In this document: positions 43,275 through 52,098 of the stretch, piece after piece
How positions within the stretch are numbered: the stretch's first letter is position 1
How the letters are laid out: every line of letters starts with the position of its first letter
Source: DASSNR01 sp036278935
Lineage (GTDB): Bacteria > Gemmatimonadota > Gemmatimonadetes > Gemmatimonadales > Gemmatimonadaceae
Assembly (NCBI GenBank): GCA_036278935.1
Contig: DASUKA010000118.1
Span: forward strand, 1 to 56,567
Length of the DNA: 56,567 bases
Reading direction: 5' to 3'
Notes under the pieces: model-generated
The model's input: only the letters and a program-made list of their open reading frames with translations
Database searches by the model: none
What the model was told of the DNA's origin: nothing
Made by a program: the position numbers and the translations under genes

Positions 43275-45761
43275 TCAGGCCGTCTTGCTCAACACGCGGA
43301 ACTCCAACTGGGCACCCGCAGCGGCGTGGTCCACCTCGATCTCGTCGCCTTTGGAGAATTCTCCTACGAGGATCTTCTCCGAGAGCGGATCTTCGATGAA
43401 TCGCTGGATGGCGCGCTTGAGGGGACGGGCGCCAAAGTCTTCATCATAGCCATGCGCACTGAGAAATTCCACCGCGGCGTTCGTCAGCTTGAGCGTGAGC
43501 TCCTCCTCCGCCAGCCGGCGCTGGACGTCCCGGAGCAGAATCGCCACGATCTGCGCGATATGCTCCCGCGTAAGCGGGTGGAAGACGATGACATCATCCA
43601 GCCGGTTGAGGAATTCCGGATTGAACGTGCGCTGGATCTCCTCCTTCACCTTCTCCTGAATCCGCTCGAAGTTCCCCCGGTCATCGGACGTCGCGAAGCC
43701 CAGCCCCTTGTTCTTGATGTCCCGCGCCCCGACGTTCGACGTCATGATCACGACAGTGTTCTTGAAGTCGATCACCCGGCCGTAGTTGTCGGTCAGGTGC
43801 CCCTCGTCGAGCACCTGCAGCAGGATGTTGAAGACATCCGGGTGCGCCTTCTCGATCTCGTCCAGCAACACCACGCTGTAGGGCTTGCGCCGGACGGCCT
43901 TCGTGAGCGTGCCCGAGTCCTCGTAGCCCACGTAGCCCGGAGGTGCGCCGATGAGCCGGCTCACGGAGAACTTCTCCATGTATTCGCTCATATCGACGCG
44001 GATCAGCGCCTGCGGATCAGCAAACAGGAACTTGGCCAGCGAGCGCGCCAGCTCCGTCTTGCCCACACCGGTCGGTCCGGAGAAGATGAACGAACCGATC
44101 GGGCGGAGGGGATCCTTGAGGCCTGCGCGGCTCCGACGGATGGACCGGGCCAGCGCCTTGATCGCCTCCTCCTGCCCCACCACCGTCGAGTGCAGCTCTT
44201 CCTCCATGCGCAGCAGCCGGGAGGTTTCCGCCTCTTGCAGCCGCATCACGGGGATGCCCGTCCACCGGCTCACAATGAAGGAGATCTCTTCCTCGCCCAA
44301 CACCGGACGGAAGGACTGGCGATGCCGCTCCCACTCCTCCTGCTTCTGGCGGATCTCCCCCTGGAGCTCGCGCTCACGGTCACGCAGACCAGCCGCGCGC
44401 TCGAAGTTCTGATCGCGCACTGCGGCTTCCTTCTCCGCGTTCACTTCCTCCAGCTTGGTCTTGAGCTCCGCCACTTCCGACGGCGGTGCCTGCGCCGCAA
44501 GCCGCGCCCGCGCCCCGGCCTCATCGATGACGTCGATGGCTTTGTCGGGAAGGAAGCGGTCCGTGATATAGCGCTCGGACAGCTTGGAGGCGATCACGAG
44601 CGTCGTATCCGGAATCGTGACGTGGTGATGGTCCTCGTACTTCTTCCGCAACCCCTTCAGGATGTCGATGGTCTCATCCACCGTCGGCGGATCGACGATC
44701 ACCGTCTGGAAGCGGCGCTCCAGCGCCCCGTCCTTCTCGATGTACTTCCGGTACTCGTTCAAGGTCGAGGCGCCCACGCACTGCAACTCGCCCCGCGCCA
44801 GAGCCGGCTTGAGCATGTTGCTCGCGTCAATCGCGCCTTCCGCCGCCCCGGCGCCTACCAGCGTATGCAGCTCGTCGATGAACAGGATGACGTTCTTGTT
44901 CTGTGCGATCTCGTTCATCACGGCCTTGAGCCGCTCCTCGAACTGCCCACGGTACTTGGTCCCCGCGATCACGGCCGCCATATCAAGCGCTAGCACGCGA
45001 TTGTCACGAAGCGACTCGGGGCACTCGCCGGTCGCGATGAGCTGCGCCAACCCTTCGACGATCGCTGTCTTGCCGACCCCCGGCTCTCCGATGAGCACCG
45101 GGTTGTTCTTCTTCCGCCGCGTCAGCACCTCCATCACACGCTGGATCTCATTCCCGCGTCCGATGGTCGGGTCCAGCTGTCCCTCGCCCGCCAGCTGCGT
45201 GAGATCCCGGCAGAAGTGATCGAGCGCCGGCGTCTTGGACTTCTTCTCACCCTTGGGGGTCTGCGAGGACGGCTGCTGCGCGCCCTGCTGCGCCGTGATG
45301 CCACCGCCCTGCGGCAGCTCCGTGCCCAGGAGCCGCAAGGTCTCCGTGCGGGCCGCATCCAGATTCACGCCCGTATCCGTGAGTACCTGGGCGGCGATCC
45401 CCTTCTCCTCCCGCAGGAGACCCAGCAGCAAGTGCTCGGTGCCCACGTAGGAATGGTTGAGCTCGCGCGCCTCGCTCATCGCCAGCTCCAGCACTTTCTT
45501 GGCGCGCGAGGTATACGGCAGATCGGGGCCGGCGGCTTGCGCTCCCTTCCCCTTCTTGACCGTCTCCTCGATCTTCTGCTGGATTTCCTCCAGGTCCACG
45601 CTCAGGTTCTGCAGGACGGCCGCGGCGACTCCCTCGCCTTCACGGATCAGTCCGAGCAGGATGTGCTCCGTCCCGACGTACTCGTGATGGAGCCGCGCCG
45701 CTTCTTCGCGGGCCATCGCCAGTACCTTGCGCACACGCTCGGTGAAGTTGTAGCCGTTCAT
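43275..45761 (-). CDS. clpC: ATP-dependent unfoldase ClpC
   Basis: 828 residues. Two N-terminal repeats each carry GTEH (in YVGTEHILLGL and YVGTEHLLLGL), the pocket in which a Glu binds phospho-arginine in Bacillus ClpC. Two AAA+ modules follow, with Walker A GEPGVGKTAIVEGL and GPTGVGKTELARSL. The M-domain coiled coil (about 410-475) carries the UVR-like segment NFERAAGLRDRE. A tripeptide near the end of the second module (SNVGA region) and VLLQVLDEGH are standard. It targets arginine-phosphorylated proteins to ClpP (not in window), consistent with adjacent mcsB. Confidence 0.97.
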   Translation of the reverse strand: MNGYNFTERVRKVLAMAREEAARLHHEYVGTEHILLGLIREGEGVAAAVLQNLSVDLEEIQQKIEETVKKGKGAQAAGPDLPYTSRAKKVLELAMSEARELNHSYVGTEHLLLGLLREEKGIAAQVLTDTGVNLDAARTETLRLLGTELPQGGGITAQQGAQQPSSQTPKGEKKSKTPALDHFCRDLTQLAGEGQLDPTIGRGNEIQRVMEVLTRRKKNNPVLIGEPGVGKTAIVEGLAQLIATGECPESLRDNRVLALDMAAVIAGTKYRGQFEERLKAVMNEIAQNKNVILFIDELHTLVGAGAAEGAIDASNMLKPALARGELQCVGASTLNEYRKYIEKDGALERRFQTVIVDPPTVDETIDILKGLRKKYEDHHHVTIPDTTLVIASKLSERYITDRFLPDKAIDVIDEAGARARLAAQAPPSEVAELKTKLEEVNAEKEAAVRDQNFERAAGLRDRERELQGEIRQKQEEWERHRQSFRPVLGEEEISFIVSRWTGIPVMRLQEAETSRLLRMEEELHSTVVGQEEAIKALARSIRRSRAGLKDPLRPIGSFIFSGPTGVGKTELARSLAKFLFADPQALIRVDMSEYMEKFSVSRLIGAPPGYVGYEDSGTLTKAVRRKPYSVVLLDEIEKAHPDVFNILLQVLDEGHLTDNYGRVIDFKNTVVIMTSNVGARDIKNKGLGFATSDDRGNFERIQEKVKEEIQRTFNPEFLNRLDDVIVFHPLTREHIAQIVAILLRDVQRRLAEEELTLKLTNAAVEFLSAHGYDEDFGARPLKRAIQRFIEDPLSEKILVGEFSKGDEIEVDHAAAGAQLEFRVLSKTA

Positions 45762-45794
45762 AGGTCCCTCAGTTCCGGGGTCCCGGCGTCGGGG

Positions 45795-46880
45795 TTACCC
45801 GTGCATCCCCGCTTCGTCAGCTAATGCCTGTCGCACATATCGTGCGCGAGCGAGGTTCGCTTCGTTCTCGGTCAGCTGCCGCCCTTCGGCATACGCCAGA
45901 TGCGCAGACTGAGAAAAAATCAGGAGCTTGTTGAGGGTATATACACTGAGGCCCGATATCAGTTTCAGCCCCACCGCCAACCGCACGCCACTCAGATAGT
46001 TCATCGCCTCTTCGAATGTGAGGCTGCGGGCATAGCGGAGCGTCCCATACGCGCGCCACAGCTTGTCCTCAATAATATAGCCCGCATCCCGGAGCAAAAC
46101 CCGCCGAGCCTCCTCCTCCTTCTCGATCACTTTCCCCACCACCTGCACCAGCTGGTCGAGCAACTCCTCCTCCGACCGGCCCAATGTGGTCTGGTTCGAA
46201 ATCTGGAAGAAGTTGCCGACGACCTCGCTCCCTTCCCCATACAACCCCCGATACGTCAACCCCATCTGCTGCAAGCTCGCCAGGACCCGCCCGATCTCCT
46301 TGGTCAGCACCAGCCCCGGCAGGTGAATCAGCACGGACGCCCGCATCCCCGTCCCGGTGTTCGTCGGGCATGACGTCAGGAACCCGAACTCCTGGTGATA
46401 CGCGAACGGCACCCGCGAGCCCACCTCCCGCTCGATCCGGTCGACCGCGCCGTACGCCCGGCTCAGGTCGAACCCGGAGCGCAGCGCCTGAAACCGGAGG
46501 TGGTCTTCTTCATTTACCATGACGCCTATGCCATCCCCAAGAAACACGGCGGCTCCGCTCCGGACCGGATGCTGCGGATCCAGCCCCGCCAGCTCCTTAC
46601 TCACCAGGTGGCGCTCATGCAGCAGCAGCCGGTCCTCCGGTGGCAGCTCATCCACTCGCACCAGCACGTGCTGTCGCAGGCTCGGCATGGCCTCGATCGC
46701 CTCGCGCACCTTGGTCAGCACGCGCAGTCGCTCACCGTCCCGGCTTCGCACCGCGAACGCGTAGCCCTCCAGGTTCCGCGCCAGGCGAATGCGGCTCGAC
46801 AGCACGATGGCCGACTGCTCACCGGAGGAGTCCAGCCAGCTCACCCCTCCATCAGGCAGCAGCGACAGGTCAAGCGTCAT
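45795..46880 (-). CDS. mcsB: Protein arginine kinase McsB (ATP:guanido phosphotransferase family)
   Basis: 361 residues. The kinase signature is strong: IVLSSRIRLARNLEGY, VNEEDHLR with the substrate-binding Glu/Glu pair, and TSCPTNTGTGMRASV with the nucleotide-site Arg. GIYGEGS-like GLYGEGSEVVGNFFQISN completes the ATP site. At the C-terminus the position of the allosteric phospho-arginine motif (RDxxRA in Bacillus) reads ANLARA, so the first Arg and Asp are lost while the last Arg is kept. It overlaps mcsA by four bases. Confidence 0.96.
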   Translation of the reverse strand: MTLDLSLLPDGGVSWLDSSGEQSAIVLSSRIRLARNLEGYAFAVRSRDGERLRVLTKVREAIEAMPSLRQHVLVRVDELPPEDRLLLHERHLVSKELAGLDPQHPVRSGAAVFLGDGIGVMVNEEDHLRFQALRSGFDLSRAYGAVDRIEREVGSRVPFAYHQEFGFLTSCPTNTGTGMRASVLIHLPGLVLTKEIGRVLASLQQMGLTYRGLYGEGSEVVGNFFQISNQTTLGRSEEELLDQLVQVVGKVIEKEEEARRVLLRDAGYIIEDKLWRAYGTLRYARSLTFEEAMNYLSGVRLAVGLKLISGLSVYTLNKLLIFSQSAHLAYAEGRQLTENEANLARARYVRQALADEAGMHG

Positions 46881-47356
46881 TCCAGCACCTTGATCTGGTC
46901 GCGCAGCTTGGCGGCCACCTCGAACTGCTCCGCGTCAATGGCCCGCCGCAGTCGCTCGCGCAGCTCCGAGAGTACGGTCGCGCCTTCCGCCTGCCGCGGT
47001 TCCGGCGGCTGATACTTCTTCCCGAGATGCCGCGAGTTTCCGTGCACCCGGCGGAGCAGATCGCGCAGGCTCGGCTCGAACGCCGTGTAGCAGCGCGCAC
47101 AGCCCAGGCGGCCGGTCGCCTTGAAGTCCCGGATCGTCGCCGAGCAGAAGGGGCACCGCGGTGCGTCGGCCGTGGGCAGCTGCTTCTGCACCGCCTGGAT
47201 GAACTCCGTAAGCGTGTGCACAGGCATGTTGACGGTGGTCTCCACGCCCTTTTCCGCAGCGCACTTCTCGCACAGGTGGAGCGTGGTCATGGTATCGGCC
47301 ACGACCTGCGTCAAGGTGACAGCAGCATCCCGCTCCTTGCAATTGTCGCATAACAT
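46877..47356 (-). CDS. mcsA: McsA-like activator of protein arginine kinase, zinc-binding with UVR motif
   Basis: 159 residues with four CxxC pairs (Cys3/6, 29/32, 68/71, 86/89), which bind two zinc ions, and a C-terminal UVR segment (about 128-159, LRRAIDAEQFEVAAKLRDQIK). McsA activates McsB and links it to ClpC in Firmicutes. Length and Cys spacing match. It overlaps lolD by one base on one side and mcsB by four on the other. Confidence 0.94.
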   Translation of the reverse strand: MLCDNCKERDAAVTLTQVVADTMTTLHLCEKCAAEKGVETTVNMPVHTLTEFIQAVQKQLPTADAPRCPFCSATIRDFKATGRLGCARCYTAFEPSLRDLLRRVHGNSRHLGKKYQPPEPRQAEGATVLSELRERLRRAIDAEQFEVAAKLRDQIKVLE

Positions 47357-48054
47357 CAGGGCACTACCTCCCGCACGTCAGTCTCGTGCAGGCATCCATT
47401 CTCCAGCACCAGCGACCGGTCCGCGCGTCCGGCCAACGACCGATTGTGCGTGGCCACCACCATCGCAATTTCGAGCTCACGCACCAGCGAGGCGAACTGA
47501 TCGTGCAGCCGCTCCGCGTTGACATGGTCCAGATTCCCCGAGGGCTCATCGGCCAGCACCACCACCGGATCGAGCGCCAGCGCCCGCGCCACCGCCGTCC
47601 GCTGCTGCTCGCCGCCGGACAGTTCGGACGGCCGATGCGTCATGCGGCCGCTCAGCCCGACCCGCGCCAGCAGTTCCTCGGCGCGGGCACGGGCGCGCGC
47701 TGTCGGCCAGCCGGCAATACGCAGCGGCATCATCACGTTCTCCAACGCCGAGAACTCGCGCAGCAGATGATGAAACTGGAAGACGAACCCGACCTTCCGG
47801 TTGCGCAGCGCTGCCAGGTCGGCATCACTCCGGCCGCTGATCGGCTCCCCGTCCAGCACCACGTACCCCGATGTCGGCTGGTCCAGCGCCCCAAGCAGAT
47901 GCAGCAGCGTGCTCTTGCCCGCCCCGCTGGACCCCACCACCGCCAGCATCTCACCCCGACCCACAGAGAGATCGATCCCTTCGAGGACGCGGATTCTCGA
48001 TCCGTCCCCCCCAACGTAGGTCTTCGCGAGCCCCCGCGCCTCGATGACCATCAT
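47356..48054 (-). CDS. lolD: Lipoprotein-releasing ABC transporter ATP-binding protein LolD
   Basis: 232 residues. Walker A VGSSGAGKSTLLHLLG, Q-loop region FQFHHLLREFSALENV, ABC signature LSGGEQQRTAVARAL and Walker B VVVLADEPSGNLD are complete. The LolD/FtsE-type subfamily powers release of outer-membrane lipoproteins. The start overlaps the lolC stop (ATGA), making a coupled transporter pair. Confidence 0.94.
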   Translation of the reverse strand: MMVIEARGLAKTYVGGDGSRIRVLEGIDLSVGRGEMLAVVGSSGAGKSTLLHLLGALDQPTSGYVVLDGEPISGRSDADLAALRNRKVGFVFQFHHLLREFSALENVMMPLRIAGWPTARARARAEELLARVGLSGRMTHRPSELSGGEQQRTAVARALALDPVVVLADEPSGNLDHVNAERLHDQFASLVRELEIAMVVATHNRSLAGRADRSLVLENGCLHETDVREVVP

Positions 48055-49304
48055 TCGTGCCGGATCGCCTCAACCGGAAAGAGCCGCGCCGCCTGGTTCG
48101 ATGGGTAGAGTGTCGCCAGCGCCGCGATCGCCACGCTCGCCAGCACGATCCAGAGCACGTCCGTCGCCTGAACGGTCACCGGCAGGTGGTCAATGAAATA
48201 TATCGACGGATCGAGCGAGATGAATTTATAGCGATCCAGGAGCACCGCCGCACCGAGCCCGATGAGCGCCCCCAATCCCGTCCCCAGTACACCGATCGCG
48301 AGTCCCTGCAGTACGAAGACGCGCCGCACCGCATGCGACGTCATCCCCATCGCCTTCAGAATCCCGATCTCCCGCGTCTTGTCCTTCACGACCATCGTCA
48401 GCGTGCTCACGATGTTGAACGCCGCCACCACGACAATCAGGAGCAGGATCACCCCCATCCCGAGCTTCTCCAACTTGAACGCCTGAAAGAGCGAGGAGTT
48501 CTGGTCCTGCCATGTGATGACGCGATAGGGCAGTCCCAGAAGATTATCCAGCGCGGCGCCCACCGCCGGCGCCTCCGATCGCGACGCCGTACGTGCCGCG
48601 ATCCCCGTCACCGCGTCGCCGAGCCCCGCGAATTGCTGCGCTGCGGCGAGCGACAGATAGGCGTACGTGTCGTCGTACTCGTACATCCCCGTCGACACGA
48701 TACCCGTCACCTGGTATTCGTGGAACTGGGGGATATACGCGCCCAGCGCCTGATTCATCTTCACATTGGCTCCCGACACCAGCGTCACTGTGTCACCCAG
48801 ATAGACATCGAGTTGCTCGGCCAACCGCTTGCCGAGCACCACACCATCCTGGGTGCCATCGCTGCTCCGGAATCGGAAGTCACCCGCCACGGCATAGTCC
48901 CGCACATCGGTCACCGCGGGCGTCCCATGCGCAGGCTGTGCGAGCCCGTTCACCACCACCGGGGCGTTATAGTCGTGCCCCTTCACGTTGATGAGCCCTT
49001 GTGAAATCACCTCCGGCGCGGCCGCCACGATTCCCGGCTCGCGCCGGACCTTGTCCAGCGTCGTGCGCCAGGCCGACATCTTGAGATCCGCTCCGAATGT
49101 CAGCACGCGGAGATCCGGGCTTCCCACCAGAATCTTGTCGCGCAGGTCGTTCTGGAGCCCGTTCATCACACCGATGATCACGATGAGCGCACTGACACCC
49201 ACCACCACGCCGCCAACCGCGATGATCGTGATGAACGAGAGTCGCCGCGAGCGGCGATGGCTCCGGAGGTATCGCCAGGCAATTGAGAATTCGAGCCTGC
49301 TCAT
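48051..49304 (-). CDS. lolC: Lipoprotein-releasing system permease (LolC/LolE family)
   Basis: 417 residues with the MacB/FtsX layout: N-terminal helix (IIAVGGVVVGVSALIVIIG), a large periplasmic domain of about 200 residues, and three C-terminal helices with the coupling-loop motif TREIGILKAMGMT. Only one permease gene is present, so a homodimeric LolCD-type complex (as in many non-gammaproteobacteria) is likely. It overlaps both lysS and lolD by four bases. Confidence 0.93.
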   Translation of the reverse strand: MSRLEFSIAWRYLRSHRRSRRLSFITIIAVGGVVVGVSALIVIIGVMNGLQNDLRDKILVGSPDLRVLTFGADLKMSAWRTTLDKVRREPGIVAAAPEVISQGLINVKGHDYNAPVVVNGLAQPAHGTPAVTDVRDYAVAGDFRFRSSDGTQDGVVLGKRLAEQLDVYLGDTVTLVSGANVKMNQALGAYIPQFHEYQVTGIVSTGMYEYDDTYAYLSLAAAQQFAGLGDAVTGIAARTASRSEAPAVGAALDNLLGLPYRVITWQDQNSSLFQAFKLEKLGMGVILLLIVVVAAFNIVSTLTMVVKDKTREIGILKAMGMTSHAVRRVFVLQGLAIGVLGTGLGALIGLGAAVLLDRYKFISLDPSIYFIDHLPVTVQATDVLWIVLASVAIAALATLYPSNQAARLFPVEAIRHE

Positions 49305-50794
49305 TCGGGCCGCATTGCAGGAAAGAGAATGACGTCGCGGATGTTCGCGCTCTGGCTGAGATACATGAACAGCCGGTCGATCCCGATGCCGACGCCGCCC
49401 ATCGGCGGCATGCCGTACTCCATGGCGCGCAGGTAGTCCTCATCCACCCCGAACGCCTCCTCATCACCCGCTGCACGCAGCGCCGCCTGCGCCTCGAAGC
49501 GCCGGCGCTGATCGAGCGGGTCGTTCAGCTCGCTGAATGCGTTCGCCAGCTCCCTGCCCTGTACGAACAGCTCGAAGCGCTCGGTCAGCGCCGGATTGCC
49601 GCGCTTCGGCTTCGCCAGCGGAGAGAGCTCGACAGGAAAATCCACAACGAAGGTGGGATTCACGAGCGTGGGTTCGACGAGGGTCTGAAACAGCTCATCA
49701 AGCATCTTGGGACGGCTCAGCCCCTCCACTCCTTGAACCCCAGCACGCTCGGCCCTGTTCCGCAACGCAGCATCATCCAGCGCCATCACGCTGGTTTCCA
49801 GTGCCGCGTCGAGCGCCGCCACCCAGGACACGCGCGGGAACGGGGGGCGAATGACCGGCACCTGCTCGCCAACACCCGCCACCGATCGCACGGCCGCCGC
49901 TGAGCACTCCAGCAACGCCTCCACCACCGTCATCATTTCGCGGTAGTCAGCAAAGGCCTGGTAGAACTCGAGCATCGTGAACTCGGGATTGTGAGTGCGG
50001 TCAATGCCCTCATTGCGGAAATCATGCCCGATCTCGTACACGCGCTCGAACCCCCCGACGATCAGGCGCTTGAGATACAGCTCATCGGCAATACGCAGGT
50101 AGAGGGGCATGTCCAATGCATGATGATGCGTTGTGAAGGGACGCGCTGCGGCTCCGCCGTACAGTGGCTGCAACACCGGCGTCTCCACCTCCACGTAGCC
50201 ACGCTCGTTCAGAAATGCTCGCACCGCGGTTAGGAGCTGTGACCGCGCGATGAAGAGCGAGCGGACTTCGGGATTCACCGCCAGGTCGGCGTAGCGCTGA
50301 CGCGAGCGCTGCTCCGGATCGGTCAACCCGGAATGGCGCACCACCCGTCCGTCCATGTGGGCGTCCTTCCCCAACGGCAGGGGCCGCAGCGATTTCGCCA
50401 GCATCTCGAACTGCTCCACGCGAACCGTCGCCTCGCCGGTGCGCGTGCGGAAGAGCGGGCCGGTGACCCCGATCACATCGCCCAGATCGAACAGTTCGAG
50501 GAGCTCGTACCGATCCGCACCCAGCACATCGCGCCGGAAATAGAGCTGGATCCGCCCCGACTGATCAGCCAGATGCGCGAAGATCGACTTGCCATGGCCG
50601 CGCCACGACACGATGCGGCCCGCGAGACTCACGCGCTCTGCATCACCCTCCCCCGAGGCATCCAGGCATGCGGCGGCCTCGGCGGCAGAGTGCGTGCGCG
50701 CGTACCCGTAGCCATACGGCGCAACGCCGCGCGCCGTCAGCCGGGCGAGCTTCTCGAGGCGCGCCGCCTGGACAAAGCCGACCTCGTCGCTCAC
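49301..50794 (-). CDS. lysS: Class II lysyl-tRNA synthetase
   Basis: 497 residues. An N-terminal OB-fold for anticodon binding (VSLAGRIVSWRGHGKSIFAHL) precedes the class II core with motif 2 YEIGHDFRNEGIDRTHNPEFTM-type sequence and motif 3 GVGIGIDRLFMYL. It charges tRNA-Lys. It overlaps prfB by four bases; the prfB-lysS pair is the same order as in E. coli. Confidence 0.97.
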   Translation of the reverse strand: MSDEVGFVQAARLEKLARLTARGVAPYGYGYARTHSAAEAAACLDASGEGDAERVSLAGRIVSWRGHGKSIFAHLADQSGRIQLYFRRDVLGADRYELLELFDLGDVIGVTGPLFRTRTGEATVRVEQFEMLAKSLRPLPLGKDAHMDGRVVRHSGLTDPEQRSRQRYADLAVNPEVRSLFIARSQLLTAVRAFLNERGYVEVETPVLQPLYGGAAARPFTTHHHALDMPLYLRIADELYLKRLIVGGFERVYEIGHDFRNEGIDRTHNPEFTMLEFYQAFADYREMMTVVEALLECSAAAVRSVAGVGEQVPVIRPPFPRVSWVAALDAALETSVMALDDAALRNRAERAGVQGVEGLSRPKMLDELFQTLVEPTLVNPTFVVDFPVELSPLAKPKRGNPALTERFELFVQGRELANAFSELNDPLDQRRRFEAQAALRAAGDEEAFGVDEDYLRAMEYGMPPMGGVGIGIDRLFMYLSQSANIRDVILFPAMRPE

Positions 50795-51907
50795 GCCGCC
50801 TCGCTGCTGGAGCCTGCCTGCTTCAGATACGCCTCGATGAAGGGATCGATCGCGCCATCCATGACGCGCTGCACGTCGGTCAGCTTCACCCCGGTGCGAT
50901 GATCGTTGACCATGGTATAGGGCTGGAACACGTAGCTTCGGATCTGGTTGCCGAACGAGACATCCGTCTTGGTCGCCTCGATCTCGGCCTTCTGTTTCTC
51001 CCGCTCCGCGACTTCGCGCTGGTACAACGCCGCCTTCAGCATCTTCATAGCGGTCGCCTTGTTCTTGAACTGGGACCGCTCCTGCTGACAGGAGACGATG
51101 ATCCCCGTCGGAATATGGGTCAGCCGCACGGCCGAGCTGGTCTTGTTGACATGCTGGCCGCCCGCCCCCGAGGCGCGAAACACATCCATGCGGATATCCT
51201 CGTCGCGCACATCGATGGTGATGGTGTCGTCCACCGACGGATAGACGAACACGGATGCAAAGCTCGTATGCCGACGCGACTGCGCATCGAACGGGGAGAT
51301 GCGCACCAGGCGATGCACGCCGGTCTCCGCGCGCAGGAACCCGTAGGCGTACTCGCCCGTGATCTCGAGCATCGCCCCCTTGATCCCGGCTTCCTCACCC
51401 TCGCTCAGATCCAGCACGCGCACCGTGTAGCCCTTCCGCTCCGCCCACCGCGTATACATGCGCACGAGCATCGAGGCCCAGTCCTGGGCCTCGGTACCGC
51501 CAGCCCCGGCGCTGATCTCGACCAGGGCGTCTCGCGCATCATCGGGACTCCGCAAGAGCGACCGGAGCTCGAAATCCTGCAGTGCGGCATCGAGCTCGTC
51601 CGTCTCCCGCTCCAGGTCGCTCGCCATCGCCTCGTCCGCCTCGACGGCGAGCATCTCCTCCAACTCGGTCGCCTCGGCAAGCCGAGTGGACAGGCGGTCA
51701 TACGGCTCGATCCAGGCGGTGAGTGACTTGACCTCCTGGATGACCTCGCGCGTGCGGTCGTGATCGTCCCAGAAACCCGGCTCCGCCATGCGCGTCTCGA
51801 GCGCCATCACCCGCGCGCGCTTGCCCTCGATGTCAAAGATACCCCCGAAGCTCGTGCAGCCGGTCCTCGGCGCGCAGCAGGCGGCGAGCTCGTTCCGATT
51901 CAGCCAT
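50791..51907 (-). CDS. prfB: Peptide chain release factor 2, expressed by +1 programmed frameshift
   Basis: RF2 ends translation at UGA and UAA. The ATG is at 51907 with GGAG upstream. After 24 codons the zero frame meets TGA (51835-51833). The ribosome must skip one base at 51835 and continue at GAC 51834, giving a 371-residue protein. The frame-shifted part has SPF (recognition tripeptide) in RISPFDAQSRRHTSF and the catalytic GGQ in GAGGQHVNKTSS. The frame around the stop continues open to 51984 in the shifted frame, but that has no start support. Coding order is 51907-51836 joined to 51834-50791. This is autoregulation by RF2 level. Confidence 0.97.
51832..51846 (-). promoter_or_regulatory. 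prfB programmed frameshift signal
   Basis: On the minus strand the sequence GGGGGTATCTTTGAC carries all known elements: an internal Shine-Dalgarno-like GGGGG (51846-51842), the slippery CTT (51838-51836) and the poorly read stop TGA followed by C (51835-51832). It is nearly identical to the E. coli site. Confidence 0.96.
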
Positions 51908-51932
51908 TGTTTTCTCCGTACCAGGTAAGCGA

Positions 51933-51967
51933 CGAGCCGTCCCGCCACAGCGGCGCAGGACGGCTCG
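51933..51967 (-). promoter_or_regulatory. Stem-loop in the prfB leader
   Basis: CGAGCCGTCC pairs with GGACGGCTCG and the inner CGCC pairs with GGCG, forming about 14 bp with a two-base bulge and a five-base loop. It ends 25 bases before the prfB ATG and lies just before the GGAG ribosome-binding site. It may be a terminator for upstream transcription or part of the leader. Confidence 0.45.
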
Positions 51968-51983
51968 CGAAAGTAGCCACCCA

Positions 51984-51989
51984 AATATA
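51984..51989 (-). promoter_or_regulatory. TATATTTG -10-like element upstream of prfB
   Basis: The minus strand reads TATATTTG about 77 bases before the prfB ATG. It fits a TATAAT-like -10 (and also the TAnnTTTG pattern seen in Bacteroidetes). No convincing -35 was found. Confidence 0.3.
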
Positions 51990-52098
51990 CGGCGGCTTGG
52001 ACAGCACGTGTAGGGCGCCGCTACATGCGGCGAGTGCGGAGCAACGAGTGCGGAGGGGAACGCCCCCGTGCGGTGTGCGACGGTCCGTCCCGTGCCGC

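Noticed and set aside
43326..44993. 555-codon open frame antisense to clpC
   Set aside because: It mirrors the conserved clpC codons and shows no protein motif.
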